From the NCBI RefSeq assembly GCF_018320785.1, contig NC_054867.1:29453855-29517854 (forward strand): DNA of 64,000 bases, read 5' to 3'. Numbering within the stretch: the stretch's first letter is position 1; every line of letters begins with the position of its first letter. Positions 36,304-47,571 of the stretch are shown piece after piece. This stretch comes from Cheilinus undulatus. Its lineage: Eukaryota > Chordata > Actinopteri > Labriformes > Labridae. The position numbers were made by a program, and so were the translations under genes. Under the pieces are notes generated by a model. It was not told where the DNA came from and ran no database searches. It worked only from the letters and a program-made list of their open reading frames with translations.

Positions 36304-37505
36304 GCTGCATGGCAGCGCAGGGGTTAGTGCTGTTGCCTCACAGCAAAAAGGGTTGCTGGTTCGCCACCCCGTCAGGGCCTCGTGGAGTTTGCATGTTCTC
36401 CCCGTGCATGCGTGGGTTCTCCGGCTTTCTCCCACCACCAAAAACTGTCACGGGTTACGGGGAAAAACTCAAAATGGAGGACCCAAATGCAGATAAAAAG
36501 GATTTAATGAAACAAAAGAACTTACTTGAACAAAAACACTGGAATCAAAATCAAAGAAACAAAACAAAATCCAAAGGAGCACGAGGAAGCACGAGGAGTA
36601 ACAAGCACGGGGAAGACATTTGCAATGAACCAACACAGACACAGGGAGACACAGAGCTTATATACACAGGGAGTGATTAACAATGGCAGACAGGTGTGGA
36701 CAATCAGACACAGGTGAAACTGGTGAAGGATAATCAAAGTGGAGGGAAACTCAGGCAGGAAGCAAAACTGGAATCACACACAAGGGAAGGCAACTACAAA
36801 ATAAAACAGGAAACATGGAACCTAACACAAGAAGCACACAAGGACTGAAAACTGGACACAAGAATCTAAACTACAGAAACACTGAAAACACAGGATGATA
36901 CAAAGAACCAAGGAGTGAAACTCAAACACAGGGAGTAAAACTAAACATGAGACATAGGAATTAACCAAACATGCAACACAGGGAATGTAAAACTAACATG
37001 AAGCAGGGAATTACTAAACATGAAACACGAGGAGTAAAACTAGACATGAAACAAGGAATAACTAGACATAAAATACAGGGAATAACCTAAACATGAAGCA
37101 CAGAGAATAACTAGACATGAAATACAAGGAGTGATAAAACATAAAACACAAGAAGTAACTAAATACTAGAAACAGGAAAATACTACACAAGAAACACGAG
37201 GGCTAAAGAAAACTCCTAATAAACTCCAAACCTAATACAAGATCAAACTAGAAATCACAGAATTCACAAAGGATAACCATAGGAAAACTCAGAAACATAA
37301 TAAATCAAAACCAGGATCATGACAAAAACATGATCATTAGGTATTGGCCATAGGTGTAAGTACCTGGTTGTCTGTCTCTATATGTCAGCCCTGCAATTGA
37401 CTGGCGACCAGTCAAGGGTGTACCCTGCCTCTCACCCAGTGACAGCTGGGATAGGCTCCAGCACCCCCCAAATGGGATGGATAGAAAAATGGATGGATGG
37501 ATGTA
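36304..37505 (+). mobile_element. tRNA-like SINE split by a later insertion
   Basis: The 5' part is 36304-36445 ('ggcagcgcaggggttagtg', B-box-like GGTTCGCCACC at about 36358, 'gtttgcatgttctccccg'). The 3' part is 37325-37505 ('tctatatgtcagccctgc', 'gctgggataggctccagc', gatg tail). The two halves join in register once the insert 36446-37324 is removed. Confidence 0.8.
36446..37324. mobile_element. 879-bp LTR-like insertion (solo-LTR candidate)
   Basis: Begins TGTCACGGG and ends ATCATGACA, so the termini are TG...CA with a 5-bp inverted repeat TGTCA/TGACA. It is flanked by the direct repeat AAAAC (36441-36445 and 37325-37329). The interior (about 36870-37200) has degenerate roughly 25-bp tandem units of the type 'aaacatgaaacacagggaa'. 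There are no long ORFs. Canonical ends plus a 5-bp duplication favour a solo LTR. A DNA transposon is the alternative. Confidence 0.6.
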
Positions 37506-37834
37506 GCTGTGAATAGATATTTTGACAGCAAGCTCAAATTTGAGTTTTTGCTGTGAATTTTCATCATGCAAGTGTCTTAATAAACAACGAAAAAAAAGTT
37601 CAATATGACAAGACGTACAAGATAATAAGACCAACAAGCAGGGTAGTTACGCCTGCCACATAGTTCTGCAAGGCCTTTGAAAAAACACAGAAATAAAGGC
37701 AAGCCGACAAACTTACTCAATGATAAAACTGGACTATCACCTGGGGGTATATGCTACAATGACATACACACTTGTCATTGAAGTATAGTGGTGGATCAGA
37801 AAGCTATAGGCCCAAAGGAGCTACACTGTCATGG

Positions 37835-38140
37835 CAATTGTAACCTGACAATATGTCACGGTATAAGGTCACAATAACATTTTACCTTCAAAATGTAATC
37901 AGTTCACCCTCAAATGCAAGTTTAGGCATGTGGCAAATTTGACAAAAATCCTTCAGTGCATTCTTGAAATACTGGTCTCAGTGACGTTGACCTATGAACT
38001 CTAAACTCTAACCAGTTCATCCTAGAGTCAGGGTTGACATTTGTGAAAAATTTAAAGAAAATCCCTTCAAGAGTTCTTGATATATCACCTTCACAAGCAA
38101 GGGCTAAACTTGGCAAGACAGTCTTGCTTCAGACTGTTTG
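37835..38140 (-). repeat. Diverged tandem dispersed repeat (two units)
   Basis: Two related units of roughly 100 bp, with 'cagttca(c/t)cct', 'caaatttgac/aaaaatttaa' and 'ccttca(gtgc/agag)ttcttga'. They resemble the common fish repeat with 'ggtcactgtgacc' and 'caaatttggcacaaa' on the minus strand. No coding potential. Confidence 0.55.
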
Positions 38141-38344
38141 TCCCTGATGGCTACTCTCACAGACTGTTCATTTGAGACACCATATAACTCAGAAAACAAA
38201 TGCATGCTAAAACTTTCAAAATAAAATCAGTTAAACTTATATTTGAGATTACCTTAAGGGTTAAAGAAAGGGCTAGGATACCATAAGTTAAAAACTGAAA
38301 ACCTGACTAGCAAAACCTGATTACAAAACGTTTAATGAAAGCCA

Positions 38345-38712
38345 AGTAAACAGTCTGCTTGCGGGAAAAAAAGCTTGTCCTTCATTCCAATGCAAAAAGT
38401 GTAGCTTACCTAGCTTTATCAGCTACACAAAGTAGATAATGTAGCTACATAGCCAATGCAGTAATCTGGCTAATGTGGCTAGAGCTAAGACCAAAAGCAG
38501 ATATGTCTCTATGTCGTTTATGTTGCTAAGTTAGCTTTAGCTACCTATACTAAAGTTCACATTGCAAAAGCTAACTTAGCTACGTAGCAAATGTATGGCA
38601 ATTGCTGGCTTTTGTTGTAATGTTATTTACATAGCTAGCATAGTCAAGTTAGATTTAGCTAAAGCTAAGAAAGCTAAAGTGAGCAACCATTCGTGTAACT
38701 ACTTCTAAAATA
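38345..38712 (+). repeat. TAGCTA-rich dispersed repeat, copy 1 (partner at 48605-48950)
   Basis: Dense in gctacata/tagctaa palindromic words. It aligns in the same orientation with 48605-48950: 'aacag(t/c)ctgctt', 'atcagctacacaaa', 'gataatg(t/g)agctacatag', 'gtgtaactac'. Family not assigned. Confidence 0.7.
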
Positions 38713-39414
38713 GATCTATACATATCACCTTCTCCTTTAAGCCTTTAAAGTGTTTTAAAGTGTTTTTAAAGAGTGGTGTGTATAAATTTGTATGAAGGGT
38801 AGATTTCCTTTTTCATCAGGTCTTTTACTAACTTTAATATGAAACGAAACCACCATTACTGTGCATAGTTTTACTGCCACTGTGTAGTTGCAATACTTCT
38901 CTACTGTAGCTCTTCTTTCATCATTACTTTAAAGTACAACAACCCTCTATATCTGGCATAATGTCAGAAAGTAAGGTGACATCTGCTAATCTAGTTTGAG
39001 CTTTCTCACCACCTGCCTTACAGTGTCATTCACACTTTAATCCTTGTGCTTGTGGTGTCAGTGGCTCTACATTGGCCCTTTTCCTCTGTTGTTCAGTTTA
39101 AACCCACAAAAAGTGTTATCTTTTCAAATAAACCTTAGTATCAGGGCACAAACACTGATCTAAAGCAGAGCAAGAGGGTGTGTTTGTTCTCCCTGCCTCA
39201 CTCTGTGGTGGAAGTTCGTGCCAGTGTGCAAACTCTGCCCAGTTAGCCCCACAACCCTATGTGAAATGTGACACAAGCCTGGGTTCTCCTTTACGGCATG
39301 CCTTTTCTGTCTGTGTGCACTACATTGTGTGTGTCTGCACTGGTGTGTGAGTGTTAGTGCTGGTGTGTGTGCAGGGCGGGGGTCAGGCCTCCATTTTTAC
39401 CAGGACGTCTGCAG

Positions 39415-39420
39415 CAGCTG
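39415..39420. promoter_or_regulatory. E-box CAGCTG upstream of cav3
   Basis: A CAGCTG myogenic-type E-box lies 138 bp before the cav3 ATG, within the likely proximal promoter or 5'UTR. A myogenin-bound E-box is known for mammalian CAV3. Whether this site is used is an inference. Confidence 0.4.
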
Positions 39421-39557
39421 TCCACTGGCATGCCAAAGGGAGCGTCACAGTGGTGATACAGGGGTTCAGCAGTGAACTAGAAGGTGTTTGATCAGCTTGG
39501 TCTTACTCTCGCTGTCTCTGACCAACCCAGGACCTGAAGCCACAGCTCCACTCCACC

Positions 39558-41311
39558 ATGGCGGATCAGTATCAGTACAACGCCAACGAGGAGAAGATTG
39601 TGAAAGACAGCCACACCAAGGAGATCGATCTCATTAACAGAGACCCAAAGCAGATCAATGAGGACGTGGTGAAGGTTTGTGCTGCATGGACACATCAGGA
39701 TTATAACTCCTATTTCTGTGGAATAAATGAGCAAAGTGATTAGCAGAGACCAGACATGGAAACAGGTTACTATACTGTCTAGAGCCTTAAATAGATCAAG
39801 TGCTATTCCTGTTGCAGAACATGGAGTTTATTTTGGGAATGGGGTAGAAGCTTGTGAAACTGATACACTGTGCCACCATGTTTTATTTAGGTTTGACCAA
39901 TGTTTATCTTGATTTTTGCCATGTCTGTGCAACTAAATATTTTTCAGAAAGTACATACATTAAGATTAGGTTTTTTTGACTGGAAGGAGTTCATGTAAGC
40001 ATGAATGGAGAGTGTAGTGAGAGAGTGTTGGTGGAGAATGTAAATCAGGAGTTGAGAAGAGTACATGTTTCATGTCTGCATGGCTCTGTTTAGAAGGATT
40101 TACAGACCTGTTCATGTCTGTTTCCAGGCATGAGGAGATAAAGGTTATATATTTTTAAACGGGACTTCCATGAGTGTGGTGTAGAAGTTACTCTGAGTGA
40201 TAAAATAGCACATTCTAATCCCTGAAGCCATTCCTTATTGCTTATTTGTAGGCCTTACAACAAAAATAAACCAGCCTCTCTAGAGACAGTTTCCCTGTAG
40301 TTTAATCTGATTCACCTGTTTTAGACAGCATGGGTGTCCATCCATTGTTCCCTGAGAACAATGATTGTTCTCTTGCTGAATCAATCTCCAGCAATCCCTT
40401 TAAAAGCGCAAAAAGATGCCCGACCTTGCCGAGAAAATATCAAACATGTCGAGCCATTCATTCAGGGGATGATCCCAGGCTGCAATCTCTACTGGAGGCA
40501 GACAGCCAGACGTTTCCTCCTCACTTTGATCCTGTTTGATGACTGGAAAAAGAAGAAAGGTTTAAGATGTGTTGCTGCATCTGATGATTAAAAAAAATGT
40601 TAATTAACATTTTAGTTAATGAAAAAGAGCAGGTGGCTACTATAAACAACAGAGCGCTGGAAGATAGTATAGGTGCACTCATGCATTTTACATGAAATGA
40701 ATTAAAGTTTCTAAAAAAGGAGCTTTTAGATAGACTTGGCAATGCATTAGGAGCCACTTTTACCGGTGTGCCTCAGCATTAACTTTTAGTCCATTGAGTG
40801 CACCACTTTCTTTGCATTGGATCTGCCATTTTAACAATTATAATCCTCACACTCTACCTGCATAATTTTTGGAGGCTGAAGGCTTTGGTGGAAGAAAATG
40901 CATGAAGTACCAGACAGTGTGCACTTAAGTATGTGTATTAAAAAGAAACTTTTCTGAATCTGCTCTCAGGTGGAGTTTGAGGATGTCATTGCGGAGCCTG
41001 ACGGCACACACAGCCTGGATGGGGTGTGGAAGCTGAGCTACACCACCTTCACCGTGTCAAAATACTGGTGCTACCGCATCCTGTCTGCTGTCTTCGGTAT
41101 CCCTGTTGCTCTGCTCTGGGGCTTCCTGTTCGCCTGCATCTCCTTCTGCCATATCTGGGCCGTGGTTCCCTGCATCAAGAGTTGCCTGATCGAGTCACAG
41201 TGCATCAGCCGCATCTACTCTCTCTGCATCCAGACCTTCTGCGACCCCTTCTTCGAAGCCTTGGGCAAGATCTTCAGCAGTGTGCGTGTGGCGCTGCGCA
41301 AAGAGGTCTAA
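39558..41311 (+). CDS. cav3: Caveolin-3, two exons, complete
   Basis: Muscle caveolin that builds caveolae at the sarcolemma and T-tubules. Exons 39558-39674 and 40970-41311 give 152 aa (human 151). The start has an optimal context (CACCATGG). The N-terminal [21 protein letters not shown] block leads into the signature FEDVIAEP (42-49). The scaffolding domain is about 56-75 ([20 protein letters not shown]). The intramembrane hairpin is about 76-106. Palmitoylation cysteines are C107, C117 and C130. C111 is extra, where human CAV3 has Tyr. The single intron after Lys39 is phase 0, as in other caveolins. Near-identity to CAV3 at [27 protein letters not shown] and the LRKEV end separates it from cav1. 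The neighbours, a caveolin-2-like gene upstream and convergent oxtr downstream, fit the CAV3 locus. Confidence 0.97.
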
Positions 41312-42000
41312 AGAAAAACTCACCCTGTTGTGGTTGTAGATGTGATCAGATGAAGTGTGTTTTCATTTACACCAGAAGATCAGTGCTCCCTCCGCCTCCT
41401 CCTCCTTCTCCTCTTTTCATGACATGCTCCACCAGATTCCCTGTGACAGCTGCAGCAGGCGGCGTGGTTCTGTGACAGCTCTGGCACTCCTGGAGGCCTC
41501 AGGGCTCCTCAGTGAGAGAGAGAAGAGCCGCCTGGCATGAGGAGGATCTGTCTGCCCTTGTTTATTTGTTCCACAAAAGGCTCCGACGATCCCTCACTGT
41601 TGACAACAAAAAACATGGACTCCCTCACGCTGCTGCACCTGTGGATGATGATGCTGCCTGTTTGCATCATATTTTGCCATTTTTTTCAAAGTTTCACTGG
41701 TGCTGTATGTCGCTGTGTGTTGTATTGTTGGATTTTATATTGACAGAATTGAATTTAAACATCCTTAATGTATTATATTTAAAGTTCTAACCAAAAGAGT
41801 TTGATGAGAGGGAAAGTAGATCTGATTGCAGTAAAAGTGGATTAAAATGTATGTAAATTATTATGTGGAGTGATGAAAACCCTTCTATAAGACCCCTGTT
41901 AAGGCTCTTCTATGTTATGTTGATTATGTAAGAATTTATAAGACATCTTTTGCTATTTTTTCCTGCAATTTAGGAAAATAAATGATTAAAAATTATAGAA
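41312..42000 (+). other. cav3 3'UTR
   Basis: Non-coding, with the AATAAA at 41977-41982 as the likely poly(A) signal. The DNA from 42000 to 42720 has no recognised feature. Confidence 0.55.
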
Positions 42001-42722
42001 GCTAGTATAAAGATTTACACATATTGAAACTGTTTGATGAGAGTGCACCACTTGTTTGATGCGAAGTATGTTTGTTTTCTGTCATATCTGAGAGGCTTAA
42101 GAAATACATTTTTCAGGTTTACCAAACATCTTGTTTCAGTGATGCTTTTTGACCTTGACTTTCTCCTCTGTGTCTGTGATCCACTACTGATGATTTAGAG
42201 CTGCCACGCCTCGCTGTGTTCACAGCCTCAGAGGTTTTCTTCCTGCCTGATCCTATTTTGTACCCAATTACCTCACAATTAGCAGTTTATGTGAGTGGAA
42301 GCAGCTCACTATTTTAAAGCACGATTCGGATTAACGGACAGCATTACTGATAATCAGGAGTGATACACAAAATAGTGACAGCAGGGTGGGAATCATGATG
42401 CAATATGATATGATAGGTTCCATCAACCACCGTATGACAGAATCAGGATCCAGAAATTCTACAGTCATTAATATATTGTATAACAATCATAAAATGATGC
42501 ATCACAGCATCTAATAAGCTGATAGATGCTAAACACCTCTTTAAAGGCAATCTGTTCACTGGAATTTGGTGTTAGTTTCCAGCTTGTAATTTTTTTTTAA
42601 TTTCTTTTCACCACTGGCAACTTCTTTTTTGGACAGTTATTTCCACTCATTCACATTTTAAGGGGATTGAAGTGCTGATGAAGTGAGTGGAATTGTCAGC
42701 ACTTCAGTGCTAAAAGCTACAT

Positions 42723-44215
42723 AGGGCAGGGCTATTCAATTACAAATTCAACTGGGCCAAATTTTAAAATCAAGAAATGTAGCTGGGCCAGACATGTTTG
42801 GCGCCCAGTAAGCAGCTGGTAATGTCAAATTTCGAACCAATACAGATCAATTTGATGAAAAGTATGCACTTTTTATTTATAGTCTCCCTTTTAACCCTTT
42901 GGGTGCCACAGTTTTTTAAAGAAAATATTCAGTTTTGATATCAAGATTTCAAAAGGCTGTAGCTTGAAAGTGGTTAGAGATAAAGGCATACCGTAAATGA
43001 GAAAAATCTTCAGTATGACCCAAAGTTTATGATGGGAGTAAATTCACTCATCTAATTTGCACATTCTGACATCAACTGTGAACACCCCTGCTGACTCCAC
43101 CGCCATTGGCTGTGCGTTTTCTCCCACAGCTTCTACCATGTCTGCTGCTACCTCTGTCAATATTCATGGGGTTTTGACCACCCCTGTGACCCCCACCACG
43201 TCCCCTCCTCGGCATTCGCCGATTACTCCCACCCCGGCCACGGTGAGGCGACGCATCGCCTTCGGTATGTGCTGCTTGTGGACTGTCATTGCGCACGGAC
43301 TTGCTGTCACTGCTCACAGATGCACTGTCAGTTTCGGTCTCACCGGACAACTGAACGTCATCGTCAGAAGGTGACTATTCCTCTTTGGTGAATATACCCC
43401 AACGGTGAACAGACCTCCCGGCATTGTGAGTATTCTCGCGACAATTCGCTCTCTTTCTCTCTTCTCGCGCCAACTACAACCACTAATACCACTTCTTCAT
43501 CTCCTCGACTGGGGGTGCATCTTTCAAACTCTCACTCTCCAAAACTTTTGATAGAAACACACCCACAAATGCTGCTCAGATTGAAGTTACTCATGTCCCT
43601 CACCTCCTGGTGTAAAGTAGTAAGTAGTAGAAAGTAGTAAGTTGTACGTTTGATTCAGCAATGTTGCTTGTTGCAATTTTGCAACGTTGGCGCTTAAAGA
43701 GTCAAATTGGACAACATGACAAAAGCACATCAAAAAGTGCTTGGAAACACAACAAAAGAGCTGTATTTGAACATAACCTGATGTAGTAAAAAATGTTTTT
43801 TTTCACTTGAATAAAAATAATATAAATCAAATGAAAAAATGAAATGAAATTCTGTAAATAATAAATTTGGTCACATCCTACCCAGGCATATCTTCAATGC
43901 ATAAAAACTAAATTTGCACAGTTGTAGCAGCAGTTTAAAAGGACATGTTTTATATTTGTTATTTTGGGGCTGCCTCTGTCTACATCACTAGCCGTGCTTC
44001 AAACAACAGTGCATTGTAGGTAGACTGTTGCTAGGCTACGCAGAGTGTTGCATTCACAGTCTGAAATACTGTGGGAATTTATGTAAACCTGCGAAACAGG
44101 TTGCCCTCCACATCTCTGGCATGACAACATGCTGGGCCACATGGGGGTTGGTCCTGGGCCGCTTGTGGCCCCCAGGCTGCTATTTGTATAGGCCTGGCAT
44201 AGGCCATCCAGTCAT
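42723..44215. mobile_element. Composite DNA-transposon region with a piggyBac-like core
   Basis: The outer parts resemble the common fish repeat with 'gggctattcaatta...actgggcc' on the left and 'tgggccgcttgtggcccccagg...cctggc' on the right, in inverted relation. Inside, about 42892-43705 begins TTAACCCTTTGGGTGCC and ends GGCGCTTAAAGAGTCAA. These inverted ends match at 13 of 17 positions and resemble piggyBac termini. The minus strand at 43370-43072 encodes an acidic then Arg/Gly-rich stretch (SGETETDSASVSSDSKSV, then RGRGG), plausible as a piggyBac transposase N-terminus. The catalytic part is absent. Confidence 0.5.
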
Positions 44216-44219
44216 TTGT

Positions 44220-44300
44220 GGAAAAACAAAAAAACAAAAAACAAAAAACAAAACAAACAAACAAACAAAAAACAAAAAAAACACAAAAAATGAAAAAGAA
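44220..44300. repeat. A-rich (CAAAAA)n low-complexity tract
   Basis: Run of caaaa/aaaac units next to the composite element. The flank to about 44835 shows nothing else. Confidence 0.85.
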
Positions 44301-44835
44301 TAAGGAGAACTTTTGGGCACCAGGGATTCCATAAAAGTAACACCCGTAAGAATGAAGACCTATATTATTTAGTATTTAGTATATATATTTAGTATATATG
44401 GTATTTGCCACAGTGATATTTTGTCACACTCTGAGTGAATATGTACTTACAAATGAGAAGGTTTAACCGAAATACATACAAATTCTCACAAAGTCATCTC
44501 ATTGTTTTACTTATGTTTTTGTTTTTTTTTTCATATTTTTTATTCTTTAAATAGAAAAAAATAACTTACCAAAACTCAGCACATCATAGTATTTTAACAT
44601 GCCTCTTGGCCAAGTGGAAATAATGAAAAGAAAAATATGCTAGATATTGCTGCAATATCTGTTCTTCTCCCTCAAATCAAGCATTTTTATTTACAGCATG
44701 TCATTTACCCAACAGAAATGGCATGCTGTTATCTTGCAGCCTGATGATACAGTCCAACAATCTTTCTTTTTTCTTATTAATCTACACTCAGGACTCTGTA
44801 CAAGTAGCAAATTTATTACAAATAAAAAACTAAAA

Positions 44836-45860
44836 TATCACGTTGACATAAATATTTAGACCCTTTGCAAAAACATTTAAAAGTTACATAGGTTCCTCCA
44901 ATTTTTCTAGGTTTTTGTTGACGTGTTTCTATACCTTCATTAGAGTCCACCTGTGGAAAATTAAATTGATAGGACATGATTCGGAAAGGCACACACCTCT
45001 CTGTAGAAGTCCTCACAGCTGACAGTGCATAACAGAGCAAAAACCATGCCAAAGGAACTGCCTGCAGAGCTCAGAGACAGGATTGTTGCAAGGCACTGAT
45101 CTGAGGAAGGCTTGGCTTTCACCTGGAGTTTTTGCAAACTCTTTGCGGGCTTTCATGTGTTTTGCACTGAGGATAACCTTTCATCTCAACATTATGCCAT
45201 AAGCCCAGGCCAGTGGAGGGCTACAGTGATGGTTGTTCTTCTGGAAATGTGTCCCATCTCCATGCAGTATCTCTGGAGCTCAGTCAGAGTGACCATCAGG
45301 TTCATGGTCACCTATCTTACTAAGGCCCTTCCCTCTGATCCCTTAGGTTATCCAGAACTCTTGGAGGAGTCCTTCTTCCATTTGAGAATTGAGGACGTTG
45401 TTGTGCTCTAAGGCAGTGGTTCCCAACCTTTTTTCCTGTGAGCCCCCCTACTTGTGTCTAAGAAAACTTGATCCCCCCAGGATTGACACAAAAAAATATA
45501 GTGATACTTTGTGGCCAAAATTAACATTAACTTTAGTTGTTTTTTTGTGCAAATCCAAACCAGGTAGCCTACAACCACTGTAAAAATTATTTGTGTTTGT
45601 CTATTGTTTGTCTATTTGCACATATTATCAGAACTGCTCTAAGGGATCTTCAGTCTTCCCCAAATCAGTGCCTTGCAACAATCCTGTCTCTGAGCTCTGC
45701 AGTTCCTTTGGAAACATGGCTTTTTGCTCTGATATGCACTGTCAGCTGTGAGGCCTTCTATAAAAGGTGTGCTGTGTTAATGAGAACAAGAATAAATTTG
45801 TTCAACTGTAGCATCAGGCAACAACATAATATTTTTTTTAAGTGAAGGGGTCTGAACACT
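44836..45860. mobile_element. Foldback-type rearranged Tc1 copy
   Basis: The left part (44850-45110) has the family strings 'tagaccctttgcaaa', 'gagtccacctgtgg', 'gcagagctcagagacagg' and 'attgttgcaaggcactg'. The right part (about 45660-45775) carries the same strings in reverse complement ('cagtgccttgcaacaatcctg', 'gagctctgcagttcctttgg'). The middle (45200-45400) is transposase-region sequence in reverse orientation. The far end returns to forward orientation ('agtgaaggggtctgaacact', about 45841). A 'cagtggttcccaacc' repeat is inserted at about 45413. Confidence 0.75.
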
Positions 45861-47317
45861 ATATAGCTCATATTTGATACACACCTATAATGACTTTATC
45901 TTGAGCACCTTAAAGCACTAGGCCCCAGTCAACTACTTACCTTGGCCTTAAACTGTCTGTTCCTCTGTGTAAAAAAATATTGCAAGGTTTTCTGTTATTC
46001 TTTCCTTCTTTAGTGTTATAGTCACATTAAGAAGACTGTTTTTAAGTTTACTTTTCAAGGCTCAACAAAGACAGCAAAAATGATTGATTTTCAAAGATAC
46101 AAAAAGTAGAAAAAGTCAAAAAGTCAAATAACATTTTAGTTCATCATGATCTGCTGCCATGATTATAAATCACCCTTTTAATTTAAAGCAATTTGATATT
46201 CCAGTGACAACTTCAACACACTTAATCAGTAGTTGGTGCTTACTTTGCAGTGTTATTATTACAGTGTAAAGTGGAAGCTAAATCAGGATAAGCTGAATAG
46301 AGACACACTAAATAAACAGCTGTCAACTAAACTGCGATGTTAATACTGTTTTCATTGTTGAGAACACCTGTAATGATTGTTAATTATAATAAGCGTAATT
46401 AATTATCTTTGCAACACGGAGTAAATTCCCAACAGTGTTTATCTTTTATGTCACTTCCTGTAGGATACTGCACCACCTCAGTTAACTGAGGTCATTTTTT
46501 TGCTGCAGTGTCCTACAGATTTCTCACCCATGATGCACTTTGGGGCTGGTGAACAGGATGTTCAAAGTGCTGCCAAAACTCTGTAGGAATTCAGTGACGT
46601 TATTGATTCAGGGTGGACAAACATCCTCGCAGGACATTCCAAGCAGCTGCGCCAAGGTTTTCCTCAACCTTTCCAGCAATAAGAGCCCTAATGAGCATTC
46701 GCTAATGGTGTAAAGAAAAAGCGTCTGGGCATTTTTGCTGCATTCATTCTTTTTTTATTTTTCACCTTTTGTTTTAAAACCATTAGCAGTGACAGCCATA
46801 AAATACGTATCACATCCAACAATAGCTCCAGTAACAGTTTACATGTATGCAATCCAAATGTAACAAAGTGAACATCATTTTACAGATTATTTAGAACAGT
46901 TGAACAATTTCATCGAAACACACACAAACAGAGTCCATAAGCTTTGCAGGTTACTTTATCTGAATCAATAGTGTGGTCAGCTAAGGTTGAAAATCATCCA
47001 AAAATTCTCTTAACATAATACTGTACACCTAAAATAAAAAAATGTAAAAACAAAGATTCAGTTGATTGCTCAGCCTTGAAAATGATTATCACACACATTA
47101 CTTGAAGGAAGTTGCACCCTTTTTAACACCTGTACATTTCATTATTCAGTTTCACTTTACATTGTAAAGAAATTAAGTTAAGAATTAAGCATTTTATTGT
47201 TTTCCCCCCCATGGACTGAACAAGTATCCAAGGGAGTTGAGCTGCTTGACATTATATGGCGACAGCATGTGGTGAAAGGCGAAAGCAAGTTTAAATAAAA
47301 GAAAAGAGGACGGGTGC
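45861..47317 (-). other. Intergenic DNA and probable oxytocin-receptor 3'UTR
   Basis: Minus-strand AATAAA hexamers lie at 47198-47193 and 46759-46754 downstream of the receptor stop. No other feature recognised. Confidence 0.45.
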
Positions 47318-47571
47318 TCATGTGCTAGAAGTCTGTGTAATGCTCCTCTGACTGCTTGTGCTCTTTATGACAAAGGTGGAGGAGTTGCTCTTGTGACTGG
47401 AGTCAAAGTCACGCTCACAGTGACACTGGGATGACTTGAGGTAGCGAGAGGAACAGCACAAAAAGTTCTGCCGTAGATCATGGAAAAGATGCCCAGCGAA
47501 GCACATGTAGATCCAGGGGTTGCAGCAGCTGTTGAGGCTTGCCAGCAGCATGGAGATGATGAAGGGCATGG
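47318..47571 (-). CDS. oxtr: Oxytocin/isotocin receptor, last coding exon (TM7 and C-tail), partial
   Basis: Gq-coupled neurohypophysial hormone receptor. Only the terminal exon is present. The acceptor (ctccactctcctgcag) ends at plus-strand 47572. The exon reads (A)[22 protein letters not shown], with NPWIY as the NPxxY motif of TM7. Then comes [14 protein letters not shown] (helix 8 and palmitoylated Cys pair) and a Ser/Thr-rich tail, [22 protein letters not shown] and the KSNSS-FV-SSQRS pattern match OXTR better than vasopressin V1a receptors. The split after TM6 is the known large OXTR intron position. The TM1-6 exon is not in the window. Convergent with cav3, as in human. Confidence 0.92.

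Noticed and set aside
36870-37200. CRISPR-like regular repeats
   Set aside because: The units are degenerate tandem repeats without unique spacers, in a vertebrate genome, inside an LTR-like insertion.
40330-40591. Overlapping ORFs in cav3 intron 1
   Set aside because: No homology recognised, and the caveolin exons join without them.
43057-43374. Plus-strand Thr/Pro/Ser-rich ORF
   Set aside because: Complement of the Arg/Gly-rich minus-strand frame in a transposon; no mucin-like gene context.
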